Assembly (NCBI GenBank): GCA_965243545.1
Contig: OZ251573.1
Location: 2,418,001 to 2,482,000, forward strand
Source of the DNA: CATQHW01 sp965243545
Lineage (GTDB): Bacteria; Spirochaetota; Spirochaetia; SZUA-6; Bin103
Length of the DNA stretch: 64,000 nucleotides
Direction of reading: 5' to 3'
Position numbers and translations under genes: made by a program. Of the stretch, positions 36,047-46,153 are shown in pieces (the first letter of the stretch is position 1; the number at the start of each line of letters is the position of its first letter). The notes under the pieces were generated by a model, which did no database searches, was not told where the DNA came from, and saw only the letters and a list, made by a program, of their open reading frames with translations.

Positions 36047-37199
36047 TCAACTCGCTCCGATCCGGGTCCCCATCGCCGAGCATCCTGCGCAAGTCCACTC
36101 TACTCACGTCCAAAAGACGGGAAAGCTGACCTTCGCTGACCAGCTGCTGCCGGAGCGCGGCCTCAGCCAGCAGACTGAGACGAACGTCAGTGGCCCCGTT
36201 TGCTACAACCGGAGCTACGGCATCGTCAGCCGACTCTCCCAGAACCTCCCGGACCTGGTCAGCGGTAATGCCCCCATTGTCTTGAAACCAATCCCAAGCA
36301 CCACTTCGTATCAAACCAAGCTCCTCCAGTCTGCGTACCATAGCTTCGCGAGAAACGCCGAACGCGCGGGACAGGACGATCACGTGCCGTCGTGAAAAAG
36401 TTGGCGCGCCTGCAGTAACGTCTCGAAACCGGTGAGCGACGGTGTGCGCGGGGGTCAAGAACGCGCGAGCAAACAGATCGGCGTAGCGCTCTTCCCGAGT
36501 TGCGCCGATTCTTTCGACGCGAAACACTGCGGGCTTGCGCCGGTTGCAAACGAAGTGTCCCATCTCATGGGCGGCTGTTTGCGTCTGCCGATGGCGAGGA
36601 TGATGGGCGTTCAGAAGCACAGCCGCGCCAATACCTTCATCGTACGCGAACAGTCCCGAAATCTTCGAGTCGAGTGGCCTGAAGTAGATGCGGATGCCGA
36701 AGTGCAGTTCCATAAGGCTTACCAAGTCATGAATCGGCGACAATCCTATCCCGAGCCACTGCCTGACCTCGGCGGCGTCTCGCTCAGCCTGAGTGCGAAC
36801 GTCGCCAGGAAGGAGTGGCCTTTCCGGCGGATAGCTGCGAGTGTGATCGATGCCAAGGATCCGTTCCAGTTCGATATCAGCACTGACGAGCGTAGTCAGA
36901 ACGCGCGACGCGTCGCGCGCCGGTTGACTGTCGGTAGCCATGAGTTTGCGGAATCTCGGTTCAAGATCTACGTGAACGGACTCGCCGCGCATCAGAGCGT
37001 TCGCCGACGTGCCGTAGAGTGCTGCCAATTGCCGGACTTCACGCAGGCGGATACGGCGTTGGTCCGCCTCCAACGCCACCAGCGTCGTGCGCGCGATTCC
37101 GACTCTGTCGGCGGCTTCCGCCTGCGTCATCTGCGCGCCTTCCCGGGCAGTGCGCAGCCGGGAGCCGATCCTGACGCGACTAACGTCTTCGGGCGCCAT
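36027..37199 (-). CDS. XRE family regulator fused to an ImmA/IrrE metallopeptidase
   Basis: A 390-residue protein. Residues 8-62 form a Cro/cI-type helix-turn-helix (RLRTAREGAQMTQAEAADRV, then TLVALEADQRRIRLREVRQL). The second part is an ImmA/IrrE (COG2856) zinc peptidase with His211-Glu-Met-Gly-His215 in TAAHEMGHFVCNRRKP, followed by an ERYADLFARAFL helix. Members cleave repressors or control mobile element and toxin-antitoxin genes. The C-terminal EGQLSRLLDVSRVDLRRML tail is typical for this arrangement. Start ATG 37199 is chosen nearest to the HTH; ATG 37229 and GTG 37256 are also open. It lies 197 bp downstream of the NTPase-HEPN gene on the same strand and could regulate that pair. Confidence 0.85.
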   Translation of the reverse strand: MAPEDVSRVRIGSRLRTAREGAQMTQAEAADRVGIARTTLVALEADQRRIRLREVRQLAALYGTSANALMRGESVHVDLEPRFRKLMATDSQPARDASRVLTTLVSADIELERILGIDHTRSYPPERPLLPGDVRTQAERDAAEVRQWLGIGLSPIHDLVSLMELHFGIRIYFRPLDSKISGLFAYDEGIGAAVLLNAHHPRHRQTQTAAHEMGHFVCNRRKPAVFRVERIGATREERYADLFARAFLTPAHTVAHRFRDVTAGAPTFSRRHVIVLSRAFGVSREAMVRRLEELGLIRSGAWDWFQDNGGITADQVREVLGESADDAVAPVVANGATDVRLSLLAEAALRQQLVSEGQLSRLLDVSRVDLRRMLGDGDPDRSELSGPELP

Positions 37200-37395
37200 A
37201 ATTCGGGCCTTTGACAGTGAGGGCCGCATTTGGCAGCGTTCTTTGGGGTCCGTCACTCATTCGTCGGTTCCGATGTCGGGAGTATGCAGGTTGAGGCATG
37301 ACAAAGTCAAGAGAGGCCGAGGGCGGCATTCGGTGCGGTAGGAGCGACGTAACTAGCCGAGCTGTGCACCGCCATGCAGCGTGGCCCGACTCTGA

Positions 37396-38901
37396 TCAAG
37401 ACGCGGAGGCCGACTTCCAGTTCTCGTACCGTTCGAGGATCGCGCGGCAGACCCCTTCCGCCTGCAGTCGATCCGCTTTGGTGACCGCCTCTGCCCGGTT
37501 GTGGGCCAGCGGGTTCCTGACCTTGGCCAGCACCTTGAAGTTGGTGTCCCAGTCCTGCTTCGCGCTGCCCAGGAGCGGCTCCGCCAAGCGCTTCCAGTCG
37601 ACCGTCATCAGCTGGAACAGGTCCGCCGGATAGGTGTAGGCGAGCAGCGACGCGGAAGCGCGGCCGATGGTTCGTCGCTCCCGATCGCGCTGTTTCCGCC
37701 ATTCCTCAATCTTCGGCCTGAACTTCGAGCGGGCCTTGGCCAGCCCGTCCGGCCAGCGCGAACCGTAGAGCTGCTCCAGGTTCCGCTCCAAGACTTCCCG
37801 TAGCGCCCGCTCCGTCTCCCGCCACAGCGGCCAGATGTCGATTTCACGTCCCACCACGCGCAGGTGATCCTCGAACGCGCGTGAAAAGCCGCGCAGCTCG
37901 CCGTCGTCCTCATACAGAACGCCGAGTTCACAGAGAGCGGCGACGTCCTCCGTCGTGACGTCCCACTGTGGGCCGACCAGGACCTGGACCGCTTTGGACA
38001 ACATCGGCCCGTCGCGCAGTATGGTGGTTACCTGCAGAAGATAGTCGCGGACCAGCTCTCCGCCGACGGTTCGGAGCCATTCGCTGTCGATCCGCTCACC
38101 CTGTTCCACGCGTTCCCAGGCATGGAAGGCGACCCCCTCCAACAGGTAGGGATTGCCGCCGCATAGCGCCAGCAGATCACGCCGCTCCGCCTCTCCAAGC
38201 GCTACGCCTTCCCCTTCGAGCGCCGCAAAGAACCGGTCCACCTCGCTGGCCAGAAATGGCTTCAGCGTGAGCGTCATGAGCACGTTTGCCCAATAATCGG
38301 ACTCGTGCCCGGCGAGCCGGGCGACCTCCTGCAGACGCCGCTTGGCCACGATCACCAGTGCCGCCTTGAACGCCGGGTTGGACGACAACTCGCGCAGCCA
38401 GTGGAAGCACTGCGGTGTCTGTCTGAACAGGCGGCGGCCGGCGTCGAACTCGTCCAGCACACAAACCGGGCGGATGTCCGCCCGCCGGAGCGATCTGAAC
38501 ACCGCGCGTACCGCGCTGAAGTCGGTCTCGCTCTGTCCAAGAGGCTTGGCGGCGCGCCGGGCGATCTCGTCGTTACCCAACCCCTGGTCGTCAATACATT
38601 CTACGAGATCTTCTATCAAGCGACGAAACAGCTCACCGACGGTGAGAAACTCCCCTACGTTCACCCGGACCACTGCCGTCCGCTGTTCACCTGCACGCGC
38701 TTGCGCACGACGAATCGCTTCGGACACCAGACTGCTCTTGCCGACGCGGGGCAACCCGATCACTGCCACCGAACCGTAGCCCCCGGCACCGAACACCCGG
38801 CTAGCGATCAACGCAAGTTCGGCTTCTCTCCCGATGAACCGGGCGTCCGTCCGGGTTCCACCAAAATCAGCGTACGGATTGAAGCGTTTCGTGCCGGTCA
38901 T
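37396..38901 (-). CDS. P-loop NTPase with C-terminal HEPN-type RNase motif
   Basis: A 501-residue protein. An N-terminal lead NPYADFGGTRTDARFIGRE precedes a STAND-like ATPase: Walker A GLPRVGKSS (49-57), Walker B VCVLDEFD (146-153), then a winged-helix-like middle. The C-terminal 150 residues are helical and end with KVRNPLAHNRAEAVTKADR; RNPLAH (462-467) is exactly the R-N-x-x-x-H catalytic motif of HEPN ribonucleases, of the Swt1-HEPN style. The ATG at 38901 overlaps the stop of the large upstream gene by 4 bp, so the two proteins are made together. By family logic the NTPase would sense a trigger and release RNA cleavage; this is inference. Not recognised as any named system. Confidence 0.85.
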   Translation of the reverse strand: MTGTKRFNPYADFGGTRTDARFIGREAELALIASRVFGAGGYGSVAVIGLPRVGKSSLVSEAIRRAQARAGEQRTAVVRVNVGEFLTVGELFRRLIEDLVECIDDQGLGNDEIARRAAKPLGQSETDFSAVRAVFRSLRRADIRPVCVLDEFDAGRRLFRQTPQCFHWLRELSSNPAFKAALVIVAKRRLQEVARLAGHESDYWANVLMTLTLKPFLASEVDRFFAALEGEGVALGEAERRDLLALCGGNPYLLEGVAFHAWERVEQGERIDSEWLRTVGGELVRDYLLQVTTILRDGPMLSKAVQVLVGPQWDVTTEDVAALCELGVLYEDDGELRGFSRAFEDHLRVVGREIDIWPLWRETERALREVLERNLEQLYGSRWPDGLAKARSKFRPKIEEWRKQRDRERRTIGRASASLLAYTYPADLFQLMTVDWKRLAEPLLGSAKQDWDTNFKVLAKVRNPLAHNRAEAVTKADRLQAEGVCRAILERYENWKSASAS

Positions 38902-41900
38902 CCGTGGCCCGCCACCAACCAATCCCTGAACAACCCAACCCGCAGACGATAGGCGTCTCTCTTGCGCTCGACGACGTCGCGCGTCTCAAGGTCCTGAAGA
39001 AGATGGTCGAGGCGGTCTTCCCCGATCCCCCGCAACGCTTGGCGCGAGCACCATACCTCCTGGCCGGGGCCACAGGCGATTTCTGCACACACCTTGTAGG
39101 TGTCGCCCGGATCGATGCCCGAGTCCTCCTCGCCGTCACCGGCAGTCAAAAGGTTGTTAAACTTATCCTTCTCAAGTCTGCGTTCCCCGCGCAGCATCTG
39201 CTCCTCCACACCCCGGATGTCCGCTTCCGTCACAATCACCGACCGGGTTGCGTTCATGTAGTCGACAAGCCGGGCGCAGAACATCATGGTGTAGTACGGG
39301 CTTCCAGCCGTCAGATCAAGTATCGTCCTGACCGCGCGCCCCGCGAAACGATCCTTGCCGATTGGTTTTTCGATCAGCGTGGCGGCGGCGGCGTCGTCAA
39401 GGTACGTAACCCTGATATCCTCGGTCACTCCGAATTCATTGGGAAATTGTTCCTTGAACGCCGGCATGATATCTTGGCCGACCAGCACCGACGAAAAATA
39501 CTTCTTCTCTATGATTGCTTTCCACGCCTTCATGAACTGAGGAGGAATACACCCTCGCCTGATTTCCTTGAAAATGTCGGTAAACTCATCGATCAGAAAG
39601 ACGAATTCGAGCGGATCAGGGCGACGCCTCATGGTCCGCACCAAAGGCGTCATAACGCTGTGGAATCGCACTATCGGATGAGACTCCATCTCGTCTATCG
39701 ACGGAGGCGAAAACTCCGGCATGTCCCGGCCGTCAAACCGGAGATCTTCCATCTCGACGGCAGCGCTCTCCAGAATGCGATGGAGAAACGCCGGCACCGA
39801 CAACTCCGCCGCGATGTCCTGAAGGCTGAAGGACACCGAGACGACCTGTTCGCTACGGGTCAAGCGGCGCCTAAGGTGCTCGATCAAGGACGACTTACCG
39901 GCACGTTTCTGCCCGAACATGACGATAGACTTGCTTGCGGAACCGGCCAGCAACTTCCGCTCGAGGTCGACCAGCTGCTCGTCACGTCCAACGAACATGC
40001 CCGGCTCGTCTACCGGCCCGCCTTCGGCAAACGGTGCGTACGGATTGTCAACGTGATGAAAAGCATCGTCAGCGTAGAGCCTCACCGTCCAGGAATGTTC
40101 TGCCGTGCTCAACGGCTCCCCGAGTGCGTTCTGATACTTGGCTACAGCCTTGATGGGAAATGCGCGATCCTGCAGGGCAGCCTCGCGCGGCTGGACGATC
40201 ATTTGGGTCACCTCGTAGCCGCCTCCACGCAAAGTTGAAATGGGTGCTGACTCTCGGTTGTCTGCAACGAAGTACTCGGAGTCTTCGGGACCTAGGACTA
40301 TTCGAACAGAGCTGGCGGGGCTACACCCGGCTTTGTTGGATACTTCAATCTGGAGCCTCAACTCGCCGTTTTTCCCCCGCGCGTATCTGCGCCCAAGATC
40401 CCGCAATCTCAACTCGGCACCGGATGTCTGTGCAATCGCAGCAAATTCTTCCTCGATCAGCGCTTTGAGGTGATCGGAAATCGGCAACAGGCCGTCGTGT
40501 GAATACTGCGTCGGAGCATCGACGACGGCTTTTCGAAAGTCATCTGCCTGTTGGTCGACGAGCCAGAAGTTTTGCCGCCGTTCCTCGAAATCAGAGGCAC
40601 GGCAGAAGGCCAGTGTCGGCTCCACTATGTCAATGAGCGATGTCAAGCGCTGTCGATCGAGTCCGGATCTCGTGCTATCAAAGAAGCCGCCAAGTTGGGA
40701 TAGAAGGTCCTCTATATCAGCAGCCGTTGCTCGGATATTCGTCATAGTTCGACATGTGGTCAGGCGCTTTCGCCAATTTCGCCCATACTCCCCGCATTGC
40801 TCCCTCCATTTCTTTTCAACGTTGGTGGCATTCGGGTTGGGCCTGCCGAATGCGGCCTGCAATGATCGGCTTGCCTGAACCGCTTGGCCAATGGTGTCTT
40901 CGGCGAAGCTGCTCTGCGATCCTACTGCTAGCATGCCATCCATCCAAATGGTTGGCGCGTCTGAGGTCACCAGCTCGAGTATTTTTCGAATAGCGTCTTT
41001 GCGTTTCTGACGGCCACTATCTCCGTTGTGAGACGCTCGCGGAAAACGCACGTTGCCTTTGTCGGGCAACCCACGAGAATAGGTCTCGAGATAACGAAAC
41101 AGAATGCGCCATGCCTCGTAATCATCGTCGTTCTTGAAAACTAACGCGAGAGATTCGATGTAGTAGCAGCGGACTACGTCGGCCGGCTTCCTCTCGTCCC
41201 AGTATAGGTCGGCCATGGACGCGAAATATTTACGCAAACACTTGTAGATTTGCGTGGATTGGTCGCCGTCCGTATGATGCTTGAGAAGGGCCGCAGCAGA
41301 AAGGTAATACGCGGCTTGGTCGCGCGGGCGCTTTATCCCTACGTTTCTAGCAAGCTCCAAGACGTGTGAGGCCTCTTTGTGGCCAGCGGTCCCAGATTGG
41401 AGCTTCTTGCGGTCGACGCCTTCGTATGTGCATTGGTCGATAGCCGCATGAGCGAGCAAACTAAGTTCGACTCCTTCTTCGCCTAATGTTCCTCCGACGA
41501 TACCTCTGATATGCGGCTCGGTACCGGAGTTGCGAGCGTCTTCCAGTTCAGCGCGCCAATATGCGGCGGTCCGATTTTGTGGGTCGATTGAGAGCAGGTC
41601 CTGGAGCGCGTGCTCGGCGTCTAAGTATCGTTTGCATCTTATATAGCAATTAGCCGCGCGCCTAAGCAGTGGAACTCGTTTTGCACCAGCGGTCGAGTCA
41701 AGGAGCTTGCTGAGCACCTCGAGGGCTTCTTCAATGTGGCCAGTGTGCTGAAACATAGTGGCGAGCGTATTATCGAATGACATGTCGTTCTTGAATTGTT
41801 CTGCGTGTTCACGCAGTACGGTAATAGCTTCTTTCGATCTCCCGTGTTGCTGCAATAGATGGGCCAAATCCTTGATGGCGCTCTCCTTCTTGTCATTCGT

Positions 41901-43568
41901 TCGGATGGCCTGCCGATAGAGTTGCTCCGCTTGGTCAGGATCGTGGTGTAGCAATTGAGCGCGTTTTGCACGTGCGTATGCACCTCGGCCGGGTGGTAGC
42001 CCCGTTCCGTGGCGCAGCTGCTTCTGGATACCTTTTCTGATTTCGGTCTCGAGTAGCAGAGCGGTGTTGTCGGCAGGGTCAACTTGGAGCGCGCGGCGAA
42101 CGCAGCCCATTGCTTGCCCAAGCTGGCCGGTGTCGAGGTGCGATCGGGCGCGCTGCAGCAGTGAATCGGTACTGGTCCTTGCGATTTCGGTCGCGTGGCG
42201 GTACTTGTGGCCGGGAGATGGGTGAACCTTGAATTCGACTTCTCCGGACGTGCGCCAACTTTCGTTGAGGAGAGCTTCCTGTAAGCCTTGGTCGGTCACG
42301 TCGTTGATCCGGAAAAAAACGGCGTCACCGGCGTCTTCTTGAATGAAACCAAAACGTTGGTTACCAAAGGACTTGATGCGCCCGTGGCGGAAATCTGGGC
42401 GTCCGTAGCGAAAGCGTCGCTGGAGAGCTTGTAGTTGGTCGGTTGTAGGCGGCGCGACGGCAATTGCGGGAGATGTGCCGTGCGGGCGATCGGGCCGTGA
42501 GGGTGAATCGACGGGTGTTGGCGAGCGCGCCAAGCGGCGTTCCGCGGCGCGGAGTTCCTCTGAGGGGGCGTTTGCGCGGTCCAAAGCGTCCTGCCAACGT
42601 TCCGGTAGTCGCCCACTGTCATGGACAAGGTTGGCGGCGGCTTGCTGGGCGAGCTCCCGCGAACCGGAAGACAAGAGCAAGTGGACGAGAGATTCGGACA
42701 ACAATTGGTCGGGGTAGGCATTCGCTTCTGAGACCGCGGACGACCAGCGGTTGATTACCTGGCCGGCGCCGGTGAGGTCGATGGGATTCGCGACGGCAAG
42801 GTATCGAAACCATGCCTCTTTCGCGTCGATCGGTGCCGTAAGGCCGAAGTACCTGCGAAGGGCGTAACATTCAGTGGCGGTGTCATCGGCCGTTGCGGCG
42901 GCGAGCGCAAGCCAGTGGTCGGGTGCTTCGGACAAAGCGGCGGCGGCTGCGAGGTGCTCCACCGCCTCCGACCGGCGACTCAGCTTTAGCAATACGCGGC
43001 CTAGGATAGACCTGGTTGCCGCAGACTCGGGGTGGGTCTGCGCCAGCGGCACCAGTAACTGGACGATGACGTCGTTCAATCGGGCCGGTTCATTCACCTT
43101 GAGCGCGTATTGGTACCTGTTCTGAGCGCGGTCCCAATCTCGCCGAATCGCGTCGATGTCGTGCTCGGGAAATTCGTCATCCGAGAAACGAAAGTCCGGT
43201 TCGGGCAATGCGAGTCGTGCGCGTTTGACCGCTTCCGAGAATTTGGCTTCAATGCGCGCCAACGCCGCTTCGACATCGGCTGCTCGTATGTCGTGTGTAG
43301 AAGTGGGGCGGCCGGAGTCCGTTGGTTGGGATTCGTGCGCCGGGTCCGTTCGGTCGTGCGGAGCGGGCTGACTGTCCTCTCCGTCATGCACGTCCCACCC
43401 CACCAGGATGTCGGGGTAGATGGTGACCGACTTGCCGTCCGCCTTGATCTTGACGCAGTCGCCGTCGAGCTGCGCGACGCGGCCGGAGACGTCTTCCCCA
43501 CGGCTGAGGCGAAGCGTCACCTGGGCGCCTACTGACGCGTCTTTCCGAAAGTCCGCCAGCTTGTCCAT
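38898..43568 (-). CDS. Large TPR / cold-shock / STAND-like NTPase protein
   Basis: A 1556-residue protein of unrecognised family. Domains in order: residues 1-65, an Sm/SH3-like small barrel (VTLRLSRGEDVSGRVAQLDG); about 130-345, helical TPR-like repeats; about 393-464, a cold-shock-type RNA/ssDNA-binding fold (GRIKSFGNQRFGFIQ, then DAVFFRINDV); 467-680, clear TPRs (AITVLREHAEQF, AEHALQDLLSIDP); 680-1060, helical; 1060-1170, beta-rich Ig-like; from 1175, NPYAPF lead and a P-loop NTPase with Walker A GQKRAGKSS (1219-1227), Walker B FVFLIDEF (about 1320-1329); about 1490-1555, a winged helix. No membrane segments or signal. GC content is visibly lower than its flanks, suggesting transfer. It is first in the operon with the NTPase-HEPN gene. 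Confidence 0.85.
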   Translation of the reverse strand: MDKLADFRKDASVGAQVTLRLSRGEDVSGRVAQLDGDCVKIKADGKSVTIYPDILVGWDVHDGEDSQPAPHDRTDPAHESQPTDSGRPTSTHDIRAADVEAALARIEAKFSEAVKRARLALPEPDFRFSDDEFPEHDIDAIRRDWDRAQNRYQYALKVNEPARLNDVIVQLLVPLAQTHPESAATRSILGRVLLKLSRRSEAVEHLAAAAALSEAPDHWLALAAATADDTATECYALRRYFGLTAPIDAKEAWFRYLAVANPIDLTGAGQVINRWSSAVSEANAYPDQLLSESLVHLLLSSGSRELAQQAAANLVHDSGRLPERWQDALDRANAPSEELRAAERRLARSPTPVDSPSRPDRPHGTSPAIAVAPPTTDQLQALQRRFRYGRPDFRHGRIKSFGNQRFGFIQEDAGDAVFFRINDVTDQGLQEALLNESWRTSGEVEFKVHPSPGHKYRHATEIARTSTDSLLQRARSHLDTGQLGQAMGCVRRALQVDPADNTALLLETEIRKGIQKQLRHGTGLPPGRGAYARAKRAQLLHHDPDQAEQLYRQAIRTNDKKESAIKDLAHLLQQHGRSKEAITVLREHAEQFKNDMSFDNTLATMFQHTGHIEEALEVLSKLLDSTAGAKRVPLLRRAANCYIRCKRYLDAEHALQDLLSIDPQNRTAAYWRAELEDARNSGTEPHIRGIVGGTLGEEGVELSLLAHAAIDQCTYEGVDRKKLQSGTAGHKEASHVLELARNVGIKRPRDQAAYYLSAAALLKHHTDGDQSTQIYKCLRKYFASMADLYWDERKPADVVRCYYIESLALVFKNDDDYEAWRILFRYLETYSRGLPDKGNVRFPRASHNGDSGRQKRKDAIRKILELVTSDAPTIWMDGMLAVGSQSSFAEDTIGQAVQASRSLQAAFGRPNPNATNVEKKWREQCGEYGRNWRKRLTTCRTMTNIRATAADIEDLLSQLGGFFDSTRSGLDRQRLTSLIDIVEPTLAFCRASDFEERRQNFWLVDQQADDFRKAVVDAPTQYSHDGLLPISDHLKALIEEEFAAIAQTSGAELRLRDLGRRYARGKNGELRLQIEVSNKAGCSPASSVRIVLGPEDSEYFVADNRESAPISTLRGGGYEVTQMIVQPREAALQDRAFPIKAVAKYQNALGEPLSTAEHSWTVRLYADDAFHHVDNPYAPFAEGGPVDEPGMFVGRDEQLVDLERKLLAGSASKSIVMFGQKRAGKSSLIEHLRRRLTRSEQVVSVSFSLQDIAAELSVPAFLHRILESAAVEMEDLRFDGRDMPEFSPPSIDEMESHPIVRFHSVMTPLVRTMRRRPDPLEFVFLIDEFTDIFKEIRRGCIPPQFMKAWKAIIEKKYFSSVLVGQDIMPAFKEQFPNEFGVTEDIRVTYLDDAAAATLIEKPIGKDRFAGRAVRTILDLTAGSPYYTMMFCARLVDYMNATRSVIVTEADIRGVEEQMLRGERRLEKDKFNNLLTAGDGEEDSGIDPGDTYKVCAEIACGPGQEVWCSRQALRGIGEDRLDHLLQDLETRDVVERKRDAYRLRVGLFRDWLVAGHG

Positions 43569-43633
43569 GCGCTAGATGTTATATCCCTATGCGCGCCGCC
43601 GGCAAGCTAACGAGGCAACGGGGCCGGAGCCGG

Positions 43634-44926
43634 TCACTCGTGGCGGAGGGCTTCGACGGGGTCCATGCGGGCGGCGCGGGTGGCGGGGTAGAGGCCGGAC
43701 GCCAGGCCGGTCCCGAGCGCCAGGAAGAACGCCAGGCGGACCGTAGCCGGCAGGATCAGGCCCGGCCAGTCGGTCGCCTGCGCGATGATGGCCAGGGCGG
43801 CGGCCGCCAAGCCGACGCCGGCCAGCCCGCCGCCGCCGCAGATGATCACCGCCTCGGCCACGAACTGGTTGAGGATCGACGCCTGCTGCGCGCCGATCGC
43901 CTTGCGCGTGCCGATCTCGCGCGTCCGCTCGCGCACGGAGACCAGCATGATGTTCATCACGCCGATGCCGGCCACCACCAGCGAGATCACGCCGAGCAGA
44001 GACACCAGCGTGGTGATGGTGCCGGTCGTCGATTCGATCGTCTGCAGGAGCTGGCCCATGTCCTCTACCCGGAACTTGCGCTGCCGGCCGTCGTGCCGGC
44101 CGTGATTGGCGTCCAGGATCGCCAGGATCTGCTGCTTGGCGGCGTCGACCTGGCTCACGCTGGCCGCCTGTCCCCACAGCATGCGGATGTCCCGGAACCC
44201 GGTGACGCGCGCCATGGTCGACACCGGCAGGAATACGCGGTTATCGACCGAGTCGTCGTTGTCGACGGACAGCAGGCCCCGCTCTTCCGGGGCCAGCACG
44301 CCGATCACTTCGAGCTCGAACCAGGAGCCGAAGGAGATGAGCTCGCCGAGCGGCGATTGATCCCGGAACAGCTCCTTGGCGACCTTGTCCCCCAGCACCG
44401 CCACCTTGCGCTGCAAGCGCTGGTCTTCGGCGCTCAGGAAGCGGCCCTGCGCCACCTGCACCGCGTTCGCCCCCAGGTAGTAGTGCAACGTGCCGTAGAG
44501 CTGCGCGTCGAAGCTGCGGCCGCCGTAGCTTGCGGCCATGCGTTCCGTCTGCTCCGGCGTCACCAATTGAACGGCGTCTGCCTGGGCGTTGATCTGGTCG
44601 ATGTCTTCGATGGTGATCGCCTCGGAATCGTAGTAGTAGCCGTCGGCGTCGATCGCCCAGTAGTTGGGCATCACGATCAGGGAGCCGGCCCCGAAGCTGG
44701 AGATCGCCTCGCGCACCACGACTCTGGCGCCGTCGCCCACGCCCACGATCGCGATCACCGAGCCGACGCCGATGGTGATGCCGAGCAGCGCCAGGACCAT
44801 ACGAAACCGATTGGCGGCCACCGCGGCCACCGCCTCGATCACCAGCGATCCGATCCGCATGCCGGGAATGGCGCGCCTGCGGGCCGGCCGGGCGGGCCGG
44901 GAAGCGGAGGCGCTGAGCGAAGCCAT
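43634..44926 (-). CDS. MacB-like ABC transporter permease (second copy)
   Basis: A 430-residue permease with the MacB/FtsX layout: an N-terminal helix (MVLALLGITIGVGSVIAIVGVG), a periplasmic MacB_PCD domain of about 220 residues, then three helices near the C-terminus beginning TTLVSLLGVISLVVAGIGVMNIMLVSV and the FtsX signature RERTREIGTRKAIGA. Final residues SGLYPATRAARMDPVEALRHE are the usual end. It lies 12 bp behind the first permease gene; together they would form a heterodimer driven by the LolD/MacB-type ATPase upstream in the operon. Role: export of a peptide, lipid or drug, mechanotransmission type. Start ATG 44926, or ATG 44860 (MRIGSLVIEA). Confidence 0.88.
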   Translation of the reverse strand: MASLSASASRPARPARRRAIPGMRIGSLVIEAVAAVAANRFRMVLALLGITIGVGSVIAIVGVGDGARVVVREAISSFGAGSLIVMPNYWAIDADGYYYDSEAITIEDIDQINAQADAVQLVTPEQTERMAASYGGRSFDAQLYGTLHYYLGANAVQVAQGRFLSAEDQRLQRKVAVLGDKVAKELFRDQSPLGELISFGSWFELEVIGVLAPEERGLLSVDNDDSVDNRVFLPVSTMARVTGFRDIRMLWGQAASVSQVDAAKQQILAILDANHGRHDGRQRKFRVEDMGQLLQTIESTTGTITTLVSLLGVISLVVAGIGVMNIMLVSVRERTREIGTRKAIGAQQASILNQFVAEAVIICGGGGLAGVGLAAAALAIIAQATDWPGLILPATVRLAFFLALGTGLASGLYPATRAARMDPVEALRHE

Positions 44927-44938
44927 GCGATCTGCCGG

Positions 44939-46149
<1,211 letters not shown>

Positions 46150-46153
<4 letters not shown>

